Below are positions 42,993 to 53,161 of a DNA stretch of 64,000 nucleotides, piece by piece. Positions within the stretch are counted from its first letter, which is position 1; every line of letters begins with the position of its first letter. Location: NCBI RefSeq assembly GCF_015680705.1, contig NZ_JADNYP010000016.1, positions 59,869 through 123,868 on the forward strand, given 5' to 3'. The DNA comes from Pseudomonas fulva (GTDB lineage: Bacteria; Pseudomonadota; Gammaproteobacteria; Pseudomonadales; Pseudomonadaceae). The notes under the pieces are model-generated. The model was given only the letters and a program-made list of their open reading frames with translations, was not told the origin of the DNA and ran no database searches. A program made the position numbers and the translations under genes.

Positions 42993-43967
42993 ATGTCTTC
43001 ATACAAAACCTTAGCACTCGCCCTGTGCCTGGCCATGTCTGGCTGCGCCCAGCACCAGCAAGATGCTTCCAGGGACGGTGGTCATGCCTGGTGGCCGTTC
43101 GGCTCGGACAAGGTCGCCGACCAGGAGGTCAAGGAAGCTGTCACCGAGAAGGTGGCCAAGGCCGAAGCCAAGAGCGAAAGCGGCAAGCACTGGTGGTGGC
43201 CGTTCGGTGGCGAGGACAAGGTGGCCGAAGCCAAGCCCGAGGTCCCGAAGATCGACCAGAAGGCGACCCAGGCCTGGCTCGACGACTACGAGCCGAAGCT
43301 GCGCGAAGCCGTCAAGGGCAGCCAGTTGCAGGTGGAGCGCCGCGACGATCTGCTGGCCGTGACTTTGCCAGTGGACGGTTCTTACAACCCGGATCGGCCG
43401 AACATGCTCCTGCCTGCCACCCTGGGTCCGATCACCCGTGTGGCCAAGGTGGTCGAACTCGACCCGAAGACCGCCGTGCTCGTGCTGGGGCATGCCGACA
43501 GTACCGGCGCCGCGGCCGTCAACCAGAAGCTCAGCCTCGAACGCGCCGCGTCGGTGTCGGCGATCTTCCGTCTCAGCGGCCTGCAGCGTGATCGGCTGAC
43601 GCTCAAGGGCATGGGGTCGGTAATGCCACGCGCGGCCAACGACAGCGCAGAAGGTCGGGCATTGAACCGCCGCGTCGAAATGTTGCTGACGCCGCAGAAC
43701 ACCATGGTCGCCCTCCTGGCCAAGTACCAGCAAGCCACACCAGTGACGCAGACGCCGGCAATGATCGCGGTGCAGGATGCCAAGGCGCCGGTGGCCAAGG
43801 CCGCGGACAGCAAGGCGGCAGCCAAGCCGGCCGCCAAGAAGCCGGTCGCCAAGGCCAAGCCAGTGGCCAAGGTCACTGCCAAGAAGAAGGCGACGCCGGC
43901 CAAGCCTGCCAAGAAGGCAGCAGCCCAGAAGAAGGTCGCTGCCAACAGCACCGCGAAAAGCAACTGA
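42993..43967 (+). CDS. OmpA-family lipoprotein with histone-H1-like lysine/alanine tail
   Basis: The 324-residue product has a lipobox in LCLAMSGC (Cys about residue 18). It then has two copies of a WWPFG motif (HAWWPFGSDKVAD and HWWWPFGGEDKVAE) spaced about 40 residues apart. An OmpA domain (about 105-235; VLVLGHADSTGAAAVNQ, NRRVEMLL) follows, and then a tail of some 70 residues almost entirely of Lys, Ala, Pro and Val (AKKPVAKAKPVAKVTAKKK is typical). OmpA domains bind peptidoglycan; the basic tail is unusual outside DNA-binding proteins such as AlgP and could bind lipopolysaccharide, DNA or teichoic-like polymers. pdxH starts 18 bases downstream. Confidence 0.86.
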   Translation: MSSYKTLALALCLAMSGCAQHQQDASRDGGHAWWPFGSDKVADQEVKEAVTEKVAKAEAKSESGKHWWWPFGGEDKVAEAKPEVPKIDQKATQAWLDDYEPKLREAVKGSQLQVERRDDLLAVTLPVDGSYNPDRPNMLLPATLGPITRVAKVVELDPKTAVLVLGHADSTGAAAVNQKLSLERAASVSAIFRLSGLQRDRLTLKGMGSVMPRAANDSAEGRALNRRVEMLLTPQNTMVALLAKYQQATPVTQTPAMIAVQDAKAPVAKAADSKAAAKPAAKKPVAKAKPVAKVTAKKKATPAKPAKKAAAQKKVAANSTAKSN

Positions 43968-43985
43968 TCGGCAAGGAATGCAGTC

Positions 43986-44633
43986 ATGAATCGATCCTTG
44001 GCCGATATGCGTCGCGACTACACCCGCGACGGCCTGGCCGAAGCACAGGCGCCAAGCGAACCGCTGGCGTTGTTCCGGCAATGGTTCGCCGATGCGGTGC
44101 AAACCGAGCAGGCGCCGGTGGAAGCCAATGCCATGACCTTGGCCACCGTCGACGGCGATGGTCGCCCTCATTGCCGAGTGCTGTTGCTCAAGGGGCTGGA
44201 CGACAGTGGCTTCACCTTCTTCAGCAACTACGACAGCGCCAAGGGTCGGCAGCTGCACGCCAACCCTTATGCGGCCATGACGTTCTTCTGGCCGGCGCTG
44301 GAGCGTCAGGTACGTATCGAAGGCCAGGTCGAAAAGGTCACGCCCCAGGAGTCGGACGAGTACTACCAGGTGCGCCCCTTGGGAAGTCGCCTGGGCGCGT
44401 GGGCTTCGCCGCAGAGCCAGGTAATCGGTGGCCGTGAGCAGCTCGAAGAGCTGGTCAGGGCTACCGAGACACGCTTCAGTGGTGTCCAGCCGCATTGTCC
44501 CCCTCACTGGGGGGGCTACCGCCTGCTCCCGGAACGGATCGAGTTCTGGCAGGGGCGTGCCAGCCGCCTGCATGATCGGCTGAACTACCGACTGGTCGAC
44601 GGAAGCTGGCAGCGCGAGCGGCTGGCACCTTGA
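43986..44633 (+). CDS. pdxH: Pyridoxamine/pyridoxine 5'-phosphate oxidase
   Basis: PdxH is an FMN enzyme making pyridoxal 5'-phosphate, the active form of vitamin B6. The 215-residue protein starts MNRSLADMRRDYTRDGLAEA. It contains the FMN-binding RPHCRVLLLKGLDDSGFTFFSNYDS region, the FWPALERQVRIEGQVEKV block, and the C-terminal PPHWGGYRLLPERIEFWQGRASRLHDR signature; all are as in E. coli PdxH. It is closely preceded by the OmpA lipoprotein gene. Confidence 0.96.
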   Translation: MNRSLADMRRDYTRDGLAEAQAPSEPLALFRQWFADAVQTEQAPVEANAMTLATVDGDGRPHCRVLLLKGLDDSGFTFFSNYDSAKGRQLHANPYAAMTFFWPALERQVRIEGQVEKVTPQESDEYYQVRPLGSRLGAWASPQSQVIGGREQLEELVRATETRFSGVQPHCPPHWGGYRLLPERIEFWQGRASRLHDRLNYRLVDGSWQRERLAP

Positions 44634-44951
44634 TCCGCACACGCGCGATCCTGCATGGTGCAGGGTGGCGCGTCCGCCGATGGCTTGCCTGGCGCGAGCA
44701 GGCAGCAAAGCGGCTAAGTGCCCACCCCGGCGTCCCGTGATCCTTGTGGGCAACGAAACAAATGGTCGCCATCCCCAGCCCACGCTAACGGAGTAATCCG
44801 GCATCATCAGGGGTCTGATTTCTTGATCGCCCGGCGCCGACGGGCCGTGACGTCCATGTTCAGGCCAATGAAGCGAATTTCACGTCTGGAGTATCGTGAC
44901 AGCGGTCGGCGTACGGAGTCTAATGGATACCTGACCTTTGGAGAGTTTCCC
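44634..44951. other. Intergenic region pdxH to glycine-zipper gene
   Basis: This stretch is 318 bases. A short hairpin (CCTGCA, TGCAGG; 44653-44667) just after pdxH may contribute to termination. TCTAAT near 44917 is a possible -10 for the downstream gene, and GGAGAG lies before its ATG. I see no small gene or repeat in the remainder. Confidence 0.4.
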
Positions 44952-45416
44952 ATGCGTAAATCCGGAATGCTGGTGGCGAGCTTCACCGCCATGTCGCTGC
45001 TGCTTGGCGGCTGTGCCTCGAACCTGGCGGGCGATACCTATTCGCGCGACGAGGCCCGTCGCGTGCAGACCGTACGCATGGGTACCATCGAAGCCCTGCG
45101 CCCCGTGAAGATCGAAGGTACCAAGACCCCCATCGGTGGTGGGGCTGGCGCGGTCGTCGGTGGGGTGGCCGGTAGCGCCATCGGCGGCGGGCGCGGCAGC
45201 ATCGTCGCGGCCGTGATCGGTGCGGTGGCCGGTGGTCTGGCGGGCTCGGCCGCGGAAGAGGGCATCACCCGTACCCAGGGTGTGGAAATCACCGTGCGTG
45301 AAGATGACGGTAGCACCCGTGCCTATGTGCAGGCGGTTCAGGAAAACGAGATTTTCCGGGTCGGTGAGCGCGTGCGGATCATGACCGTGGATGGCACCAG
45401 CCGCGTCTCCCACTGA
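44952..45416 (+). CDS. Glycine-zipper 2TM lipoprotein (SlyB-like)
   Basis: This 154-residue outer-membrane lipoprotein has the lipobox LLLGGC (Cys about residue 21). After the conserved YSRDEARRVQTVRMGTIE, a glycine-zipper hairpin spans about residues 56-96 (PIGGGAGAVVGGVAGSAIGG, then VAAVIGAVAGGLAGSAAEEG). A C-terminal beta domain (GVEITVREDDGSTRAYVQ) ends it. The family includes SlyB and PcpY/OsmB-like proteins that stabilise the outer membrane under stress. Confidence 0.93.
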   Translation: MRKSGMLVASFTAMSLLLGGCASNLAGDTYSRDEARRVQTVRMGTIEALRPVKIEGTKTPIGGGAGAVVGGVAGSAIGGGRGSIVAAVIGAVAGGLAGSAAEEGITRTQGVEITVREDDGSTRAYVQAVQENEIFRVGERVRIMTVDGTSRVSH

Positions 45417-45434
45417 CTCGAAGCGGCCTTGGAC

Positions 45435-45471
45435 AAAACCCCGATCGGGCATTCCCGGTCGGGGTTTTTTT
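45435..45471. terminator. Bidirectional terminator between the glycine-zipper gene and nhaA
   Basis: AAACCCCGATCGGG pairs with CCCGGTCGGGGTTT around a short loop. Seven T follow on the plus strand and AAAA precedes on the left, so both convergent genes can end here. Confidence 0.92.
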
Positions 45472-45482
45472 CAACGCATGGA

Positions 45483-46664
45483 TCAGGCCTTGGCGGGCTT
45501 GCGACTGGCCATCGCCGTGACCAGGTAACCGATCACCGCGGCGAAGAACGAACCGGTCAGGATGCCCATGCGGTCCATGCCCGCGTATTCGCTCAGGTGC
45601 GGGGCGAAAGCCAGGCTGCCGACGAATAGGCTCATGGTGAAGCCGATGCCGCAGAGAATCGCCACCCCCAGCAGCTGGCGCCAGTTGGCGCCAGCGGGCA
45701 GGGCGGCCAGCCCCAGTTTGACCGCTAGCCAGGTCAGGCCAAAGACGCCTAGGGTCTTGCCTGCCAGCAAGCCTAGGGCGATACCCATCGGCACCGGATG
45801 GGTGAAGCTTTCCAGGCTCATACCAGCCAGCGATACGCCAGCATTGGCAAAGGCGAAGAGCGGCAGGATGGCATAGGCCACCCATGGGTGAAGCGCATGC
45901 TCCAAGGTCAGCAGTGGCGAAGGCTCGGCGTTCCGGGTGCGCAAGGGAATGGTCAAGGCCAGGGCGACGCCGGCCAGCGTGGCATGCACGCCGCTTTTCA
46001 GCACGCAGACCCAGAGGATCACGCCAATCAGCAGGTACGGCCCCAGCTTGATCACGCCGAGGCGGTTCATCGCCACCAGGGCGACCAGGCAGGCAGCGGC
46101 CAGCATCAAGGACAAAGTCGACAAGGTGCCGGAGTAGAACAAGGCGATGATGATGATCGCGCCAAGGTCGTCGATGATCGCCAGGGTCATCAGGAACAGC
46201 TTCAGCGATACCGGGACGCGCTTGCCGAGCAAGGCCAGCACGCCCAGGGCGAAGGCAATGTCGGTGGCGGTCGGGATCGCCCAGCCGGCGGTTGCCGACG
46301 GGTCGTGACGATTGATGAACCAGTAGATCAGTGCAGGCACCAGCATGCCACCGACCGCCGCCGTGGCTGGCAGGATCACTTGCGAAGGCTTGGAAAGCTG
46401 GCCATCGAGCACCTCGCGCTTGACCTCCAGGCCGATGAGCAGGAAGAACAGCGCCATCAGCCCGTCGTTGATCCACAGCAGCAACGGCTTGGCGATCTGC
46501 AGGGCGCCAACCTGCACGGCGACCGGCACTTCGAGCAAGCCCTGATACAGCAACGACATGGGCGAATTGTTGACGATCAGCGCCAGGACAGCCGCCGCGA
46601 TCAGCAACAGGCCGCTGGCAGCTTCCAGCTGGAGGAAACGGGTGAGCAGACTACGCACGGGCAA
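45483..46664 (-). CDS. nhaA: Na+/H+ antiporter NhaA
   Basis: NhaA is an inner-membrane antiporter exporting sodium in exchange for protons. The 393-residue protein has about twelve hydrophobic segments and the paired aspartates essential for ion binding in LAIIDDLGAIIIIALFY (helix V). IPTATDIAFALGVLALLGKRVP carries the helix IV unwound region. The start is TTG at 46664, four bases after GGAGGG; a GTG two codons later is the alternative. An unusually AT-rich stretch lies upstream. Confidence 0.93.
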   Translation of the reverse strand: MPVRSLLTRFLQLEAASGLLLIAAAVLALIVNNSPMSLLYQGLLEVPVAVQVGALQIAKPLLLWINDGLMALFFLLIGLEVKREVLDGQLSKPSQVILPATAAVGGMLVPALIYWFINRHDPSATAGWAIPTATDIAFALGVLALLGKRVPVSLKLFLMTLAIIDDLGAIIIIALFYSGTLSTLSLMLAAACLVALVAMNRLGVIKLGPYLLIGVILWVCVLKSGVHATLAGVALALTIPLRTRNAEPSPLLTLEHALHPWVAYAILPLFAFANAGVSLAGMSLESFTHPVPMGIALGLLAGKTLGVFGLTWLAVKLGLAALPAGANWRQLLGVAILCGIGFTMSLFVGSLAFAPHLSEYAGMDRMGILTGSFFAAVIGYLVTAMASRKPAKA

Positions 46665-46718
46665 GTGGCCCTCCGGTTGTCGGTGAAGGAAATGGGACGT
46701 ACACCCTAGCCTGAAATA

Positions 46719-46767
46719 ATATGCTTTAGAATAAAAATTATATTCTTTTTAGTTATAAAACATTTAT
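46719..46767. promoter_or_regulatory. AT-rich islet upstream of nhaA
   Basis: About 50 bases are almost pure A/T (for example AGAATAAAAATTATATTCT at 46729-46747, with inverted arms AGAAT and ATTCT), in sharp contrast to the GC-rich surroundings. This is a plausible target for a MvaT/H-NS-type silencer or for sodium-responsive control of nhaA. The remaining gap up to the flavoprotein gene at 46943 carries a GGACAAGGCC/GGCCTTGTCC hairpin at 46893-46920. Confidence 0.5.
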
Positions 46768-46892
46768 GGGAAGCCTGGAGGAGACTAGCGGAACGAGAAG
46801 TAGATGGAACGAGGAAAATTCCACGATGCGTAAGAAATTCTCCGAACTTCCGCGCTTCGATGGCCGGCCCAGACGGCGTCACGAGCCTGACG

Positions 46893-46920
46893 GGACAAGG
46901 CCTGCAAGGCGGCCTTGTCC
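46893..46920 (-). terminator. Hairpin downstream of the FAD-dependent dehydrogenase gene
   Basis: GGACAAGGCC and GGCCTTGTCC form a perfect 10-bp stem with an eight-base loop, 22 bases after the stop codon. No T-run follows, so it may act as a 3' stabiliser or a weak terminator. Confidence 0.6.
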
Positions 46921-46942
46921 GTGCTTGGGCTCGGCGGAACAA

Positions 46943-48556
46943 TCAGCTGGCGATGCCCAGCATGTCGCGTGCGACCGCTTCGGCCACGCGGATACCGTCG
47001 ACCCCCGCGGAAAGGATGCCACCGGCGTAGCCCGCGCCTTCTCCAGCCGGGAATAGCCCCTTGAGGTTCAGGCTCTGGTAGTCCTCGCCACGAGTGATGC
47101 GCAGGGGGGATGAAGTGCGTGTTTCGATCCCGGTCAGCACCGCATCGTGCAAGTCATAACCTTTGATCTGGCGAGCGAAGGCTGGAAGCGCTTCGCGGAT
47201 GGCTTCGATGGCAAAGTCCGGCAGGCTCGGTGCCAGGTCGCCCAAGGTCACGCCCGGCTTGTACGATGGCTCGACGCTGCCCAGGGCCGTGGAGGGCTTG
47301 CCAGCCACGAAGTCGCCGACCAGCTGCGCCGGGGCCTGGTAGTTGCTACCCCCGAGAAGGTAGGCATGGGCTTCGAGGCGCTCCTGCAGTTCGATGCCGG
47401 CCAGTGGGCCACCAGGGTAGTCACGTTGCGGATCGATGCCGACCACGATCCCCGAGTTGGCATTGCGCTCGTTGCGCGAATATTGGCTCATGCCGTTGGT
47501 CACCACCCGGCCTGGCTCGCTGGTCGCGGCGACCACGGTACCGCCAGGGCACATGCAGAAGCTGTAGACCGATCGTCCGTTGCGGGCGTGATGGACCAGC
47601 TTGTAGTCGGCGGCGCCCAGCTTGGGATGGCCGGCATACTTGCCCAGGCGCGCCTGGTCGATCAGCGACTGCGGATGCTCGATGCGAAAGCCGATCGAGA
47701 AGGGTTTGGCCTCCATGTAGATGCCCTTGGCGTGCAGCATGCGGAAGGTGTCGCGCGCACTGTGCCCGAGGGCCAGCACCACATGACGGGAAGCCAGTTG
47801 CTCGGCGTTGTCCAGCACCACGCCTTGTAGCTGACCGTCCTCGATCAGCAGGTCGGTGACCTTGTGTTCGAAACGCACCTCGCCGCCAAGGGCAATGATT
47901 TCCTTGCGCATGTTCTCGACCATCCCGGTCAGGCGGAACGTGCCGATATGCGGCTTGTTGATGTAGAGGATCTCCTGCGGGGCGCCAGCTTTGACGAACT
48001 CCTCGAGCACCTTGCGACCATGGTGCCGCGGGTCCTTGATCTGGCTGTAGAGCTTGCCGTCGGAAAAGGTACCGGCACCGCCTTCGCCGAACTGCACATT
48101 GGATTCCGGGTTGAGCACGCTCTTGCGCCACAGCCCCCAGGTATCCTTGGTGCGCTGGCGCACTTCCTTGCCGCGTTCGACGATGATCGGACGCAAGCCC
48201 ATCTGAGCCAGCAACAGGCCGGCGAAAATGCCGCAAGGACCGAAACCGACCACGACAGGGCGCTGCTCGGGAGCGGCGCTGGCATGGCCGACGAACGTGT
48301 AGCTGACATCCGGGGCCGGGCCGACATTGGGATCATCGGCGAACTTGCGCAGCAGTTCCGCTTCGTTGCTCACTTCCAGGTCAATGGTGTAGATGAACAA
48401 CAGTTCGCTGTTCTTCTTGCGCGCATCATAGCTGCGCTTGAACAGGGTGAATGCGGTCAACTGCGCGTCGGCGATACCCAGGCGTTGCAGGATGGCCGCG
48501 CGCAAGTCCTCGTCGGAGTGGTCCAGGGGCAGTTTGAGTTCGGTGATTCGTAGCAT
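46943..48556 (-). CDS. FAD-dependent dehydrogenase of the COG2509 type
   Basis: This is a predicted cytoplasmic flavoprotein. The 537-residue protein begins MLRITELKLPLDHSDEDL, an N-terminal domain of about 90 residues conserved in this family. A Rossmann motif (PVVVGFGPCGIFAGLLLAQM, about 98-117) follows, then NVQFGEGGAGTFSDGKL, FCMCPGGTVVAATSEPG, and the C-terminal FAD motif GLFPAGEGAGYAGGILSAGVDG. The substrate is not known. Upstream in-frame ATG codons at 48568 and 48580 are possible; I chose the one where family similarity begins. Confidence 0.87.
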   Translation of the reverse strand: MLRITELKLPLDHSDEDLRAAILQRLGIADAQLTAFTLFKRSYDARKKNSELLFIYTIDLEVSNEAELLRKFADDPNVGPAPDVSYTFVGHASAAPEQRPVVVGFGPCGIFAGLLLAQMGLRPIIVERGKEVRQRTKDTWGLWRKSVLNPESNVQFGEGGAGTFSDGKLYSQIKDPRHHGRKVLEEFVKAGAPQEILYINKPHIGTFRLTGMVENMRKEIIALGGEVRFEHKVTDLLIEDGQLQGVVLDNAEQLASRHVVLALGHSARDTFRMLHAKGIYMEAKPFSIGFRIEHPQSLIDQARLGKYAGHPKLGAADYKLVHHARNGRSVYSFCMCPGGTVVAATSEPGRVVTNGMSQYSRNERNANSGIVVGIDPQRDYPGGPLAGIELQERLEAHAYLLGGSNYQAPAQLVGDFVAGKPSTALGSVEPSYKPGVTLGDLAPSLPDFAIEAIREALPAFARQIKGYDLHDAVLTGIETRTSSPLRITRGEDYQSLNLKGLFPAGEGAGYAGGILSAGVDGIRVAEAVARDMLGIAS

Positions 48557-48659
48557 GGCAGGGTCCATTTTCCCGGCCATCGATGGCCGGCGGCTTCACG
48601 TAAACCGCCAAGTATAAGCGCTTCGCCGTCTTCTCTGGCAGGAGAAACATGGCCAACGA

Positions 48660-49334
48660 TCAGTTATCCCGTGCCCCGCCGTAGTAGCCACAGCCTTGCA
48701 GCGTCTGGCCGCCGACACGCAGTTCGGCATTGAGGTGGCGTAGCGCACCGGTGGCGCTGTCGACGCAACGCTGGGGCGCCAGCCACAACTCGATGCGCTG
48801 GCCGTCGGCCTCGCTGGACAGGTTGAGGCTGCCGCCAGGCAGCTGTTCCTCCAGGAAGGGCAAGGGCAGCGGTGGCTGGTCGCGACGCTCCAGGACCATG
48901 CCCTTGCCGCTGGCCTTGATCTCCCAGTCCGGTCCATGACCTTCGGCGCGCAGGGTCAGCTGCTTGAAATTGGGGTCGCTGCAGGCGGAGGTGCCGGCTT
49001 CCAGGCGATACAGCTGGCGGACATCGAGCTGGCCATCGTTGCCTGCCTGGCGGCTGCCGCCGAGCGTGCCGCGCACGTCGGCGAACAGTTTGCCGCGGGC
49101 GTCGTCGGCCAGGTTGGCCGCTTCCTGCAATATACCGGTGTCACCGATGTCGTTGACGACGAAGCGACGGCTTTCGTTGCACGGCTTGAACAGCAGCTGG
49201 CCGTTCTCGGCGCTCAGCTCCCCCTGCAGGCGCGTGGTGCCGGTATTCGAATCGCTCGGCTGGGTGGCCAGGAGCTGGCATCCGGTAAACAGAGGCAACA
49301 GGGAAGCGAGCAACAGGGAAGGGGTGACGCGCAT
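48660..49334 (-). CDS. Predicted lipoprotein (COG3650-like)
   Basis: The 224-residue product has a lipobox in LLPLFTGC (Cys about residue 19). A first beta-rich half carries TTRLQGELSAENGQLLFKPC, and a second half has WEIKASGKGMVLERRDQPPL and ELWLAPQRCVDSATGALRHLNAELRVGGQTLQGC. The second half is of the kind seen in META/COG3650 outer-membrane lipoproteins. Four cysteines besides the lipidated one could form disulfides. The function is not known. It stands between the liv operon and the flavoprotein gene. Confidence 0.78.
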   Translation of the reverse strand: MRVTPSLLLASLLPLFTGCQLLATQPSDSNTGTTRLQGELSAENGQLLFKPCNESRRFVVNDIGDTGILQEAANLADDARGKLFADVRGTLGGSRQAGNDGQLDVRQLYRLEAGTSACSDPNFKQLTLRAEGHGPDWEIKASGKGMVLERRDQPPLPLPFLEEQLPGGSLNLSSEADGQRIELWLAPQRCVDSATGALRHLNAELRVGGQTLQGCGYYGGARDN

Positions 49335-49519
49335 CGGGCAGGCTCCAAGAGGTCCGGCTTAAGGAGTGCGTCACGTTACGCAGCCTGGCGGCTTATCTCA
49401 AGGCCTCCTGCGGTGGCCGAGCAAGCCGGCCAGCCCAAGATCGCGCAATGGCCTTGGGGCTGGCTGGCAACGAGTCGAACCAGGGCTCGACAGGTTGCCC
49501 GCACGGCGAGCGTGGCAGG

Positions 49520-50224
49520 TCATCCACCCAGGTAGGCGTCGCGTACCTTCGGATCGACCAGCAGTGCCTCGCCAGGGCCTTGCATCACCACGTGACCGTT
49601 TTCCAGTACATAGGCACGATCGGCGATCTTCAAGGCCTGGTTGGCGTTCTGCTCGACCAGGAAAACGGTCACGCCGTCGCGCCGCAGCTGCTCGATGATA
49701 TCGAAGATCTGCTGGATGATGATCGGCGCCAGGCCCAGCGAGGGTTCGTCGAGCAGCAGGAGCTTGGGCTTGCTCATCAGCGCCCGACCGATCGCCAGCA
49801 TTTGCTGCTCGCCACCGGACATGGTGCCCCCGCGCTGGTCGTAGCGCTCCTTCAGACGCGGGAACAGGTGCAGGACCTTGTCCAGTTGCTCCTGGTAATC
49901 GCGCTTGTCGGTGAAGAAGCCACCCATGGCCAGGTTTTCCTCGACGGTCAGTCGGGCGAATACCCGGCGACCTTCGGGGACCACGGCGATGCTCTTGCGC
50001 ATGATGTGCGAGGACGGCTGGCCGACCAGCTCCTCGCCCAGGTAGCGGATGCTGCCGGCGTGTGCCTGGGGAGAGCCGCACAGGGTCATGAGCAAGGTCG
50101 ACTTGCCAGCGCCGTTGGCACCGATCAGCGTCACGATCTCGCCCTGGTTGATTTCCACGTTGACACTGTGCAGCGCCTGGATCTTGCCGTAGAAGGTGGA
50201 CACGTTCTCGAACTTCAGCATCAC
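49520..50224 (-). CDS. livF: Branched-chain amino-acid ABC transporter ATPase LivF
   Basis: This is one of two ATPases driving leucine/isoleucine/valine uptake. The 234-residue protein has Walker A (GANGAGKSTLLM, about residues 37-48), signature MSGGEQQMLAIGRAL, Walker B LLLLDEPSLGLAP and the switch histidine position occupied as usual for LivF (VFLVEQNANQAL, Q in place of H). It overlaps livG by four bases and is the last gene of livKHMGF. Confidence 0.95.
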   Translation of the reverse strand: MMLKFENVSTFYGKIQALHSVNVEINQGEIVTLIGANGAGKSTLLMTLCGSPQAHAGSIRYLGEELVGQPSSHIMRKSIAVVPEGRRVFARLTVEENLAMGGFFTDKRDYQEQLDKVLHLFPRLKERYDQRGGTMSGGEQQMLAIGRALMSKPKLLLLDEPSLGLAPIIIQQIFDIIEQLRRDGVTVFLVEQNANQALKIADRAYVLENGHVVMQGPGEALLVDPKVRDAYLGG

Positions 50225-50988
50225 GCTTCCCCCAGGTAAGCCTTGATCACTTCGGGATTGGCGCGGATTTCCTCCGGCGTGCCGTCAGCCAGGGGCGTAC
50301 CCTGGTTGATCACCACGATATGGTCGGAAATGCTCATCACCAGTTTCATGTCGTGCTCGATGAGCAGCACCGTGACGTCGTGTTCCTGGCGCAGATAACC
50401 GATCAGTGCCTTGAGGTCCTCGGTTTCCTTGGGATTCAGGCCGGCCGCCGGTTCGTCGAGCATGATGATCCGCGGACGGGTCATCATGCAGCGGGCAATT
50501 TCCAGGCGCCGCTGCTGGCCGTAGGCCAGAGTGCCGGCCGTACGGTTGGCGAACTCGGTCAGGTTGACCTTGTCCAGCCAGTACTGGGCACGCTCCATGG
50601 CCTCGCGTTCGCTGCGGCGGAACGCCGGGGTCTTGAACAGGCCGGCCAGGAAGTTGGTATTGAGGTGGCGGTGCTGGGCGATCAACAGGTTTTCCAGCGC
50701 GGTCATTTCCTTGAACAGGCGCACGTTCTGGAAAGTCCGCACCACGCCCTTGCGGGCGATCTGGTGGCCGGCAAGGCCCTGGATCGGCTGGCCATCGAGC
50801 AGGATGCTGCCGCCGCTCGGCTTGTAGAAGCCGGTCAGGCAGTTGAACACCGTGGTCTTGCCGGCACCGTTGGGACCGATCAGCGCCACCACTTGTCGTT
50901 CCTTGACGGTCAGGCCCACGCCGTTGACCGCCAACAGGCCGCCGAAGCGCATGCTCAGGCCGCTGACTTGCAGGATTTCGCGGCTCAT
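50221..50988 (-). CDS. livG: Branched-chain amino-acid ABC transporter ATPase LivG
   Basis: This is the partner ATPase of LivF. The 255-residue protein has Walker A (GPNGAGKTTVFNCL, about residues 38-51), the LAYGQQRRLEIARCM signature variant typical of LivG, Walker B IIMLDEPAAGLNP and the switch histidine in LLIEHDMKLVM. The insertion with HRHLNTNFLAGLF is characteristic. It overlaps livM and livF by four bases each, so the cassette is translationally coupled. Confidence 0.95.
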   Translation of the reverse strand: MSREILQVSGLSMRFGGLLAVNGVGLTVKERQVVALIGPNGAGKTTVFNCLTGFYKPSGGSILLDGQPIQGLAGHQIARKGVVRTFQNVRLFKEMTALENLLIAQHRHLNTNFLAGLFKTPAFRRSEREAMERAQYWLDKVNLTEFANRTAGTLAYGQQRRLEIARCMMTRPRIIMLDEPAAGLNPKETEDLKALIGYLRQEHDVTVLLIEHDMKLVMSISDHIVVINQGTPLADGTPEEIRANPEVIKAYLGEA

Positions 50989-52237
50989 CGACGCAGCTCC
51001 ATGTGAGGGCGTTGCATAGGCAGCAAGCCTTGCGGACGCCAGATCATCATCAACACCATCAGGGCACCGAACATCAGCATGCGGTACTCGCTGAACTCGC
51101 GCATCAGCTCCGGTAGCAGGATCATCACGATGGCCGCGAGGATCACCCCCAGCTGCGAGCCCATGCCGCCAAGCACGACGATGGCCAGAATGATCGCCGA
51201 TTCGATGAAGGTGAACGACTCTGGCGTGACCAGGCCCTGGCGAGCGGCGAAGAAGCTGCCGGCGAAACCGGCGAAGCAGGCACCGAGGGTGAAGGCCGAA
51301 AGCTTGATCACGGTCGGGTTGAGCCCCAGCGCCCGGCAGGCGATCTCGTCTTCGCGCAGCGCTTCCCAGGCACGACCGATCGGCATGCGCAGCAGGCGAT
51401 TGATGACGAACAGCGCCAGCAGTGCCAGCAGCAACGCTACCAGGTAGAGAAAGATCACCTTGTTGATCGAGTTGTAGGGCAGGCCGAAGAACTCGTGGAA
51501 GGTCTGCATGCCTTCGGCCGCCCGGCGCTCGAACGTCAGGCCGAAGAAGGTGGGTTTCTGGATGTTGCTGATGCCGTTGGGGCCGCCGGTCAGGTCGGTC
51601 AGGTTGCGCAGGAACAGACGAATGATCTCGCCGAAGCCGAGGGTCACGATCGCCAGGTAGTCGCCACGCAGCCGTAACACCGGGAAGCCCAGCAGGAAGC
51701 CGAAGGTCGCGGCCATGAGCCCGGCGATCGGCAGGCAGATCCAGAAGCTCAGGCCGTAATAGTGCGACAGCAGGGCGTAGCTATAGGCACCGACCGCGTA
51801 GAAGCCGACGTAGCCCAGGTCGAGCAGGCCCGCCAGGCCGACCACGATGTTCAGGCCCAGGCCGAGCAGGACGTAGATCAGGATCAGTGTGGCGATGTCC
51901 ACCGCGCCGCGTGAACCGAAGAACGGCCATGCCAGAGCCACCACGATCAGACCGAGAATGACCCAGCGTTGGGTACGCGGCAAGGTCAGGAAATTGCTCA
52001 CTGCCGGGGGTACCAGCTTGTGCTGTGAGCGGCTACGCATCACGGCGCTCCACTGCTTGTCGAACAGTACGCGCAGGAACATCAGGACCGAGCAGACCGC
52101 AATCACCGTGAGAGTGAAGGACCCCTGGCTGTGGACGACAAGGCTGATGCCGTCGATGCTGAGTTTCAGTCCGAGCACCGGGAAGGCCACGGCCCAGACC
52201 AGCAAGGCGCTGAAGAACGCCGGTTTGAGATTTCTGT

Positions 52238-52241
<4 letters not shown>
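50985..52241 (-). CDS. livM: Branched-chain amino-acid ABC transporter permease LivM
   Basis: LivM is an inner-membrane permease of the LivM/BraE type. The 418-residue protein has an N-terminal extension of about 100 residues with two helices, as in pseudomonads. The core follows: GLGLNIVVGLAGLLDLGYVGFYAVGAYSYAL and the EAA-like RLRGDYLAIVTLGFGEIIRL, then LGACFAGFAGSFFAARQG. It overlaps livH and livG by four bases each. Confidence 0.95.

Positions 52242-53161
<920 letters not shown>

Noticed and set aside
46706..46942. 78-codon frame between nhaA and the flavoprotein gene
   Set aside because: It has no ribosome site, an odd composition (Arg/Pro-rich then Ile/Lys-rich across the A/T islet) and runs through the hairpin at 46893-46920.
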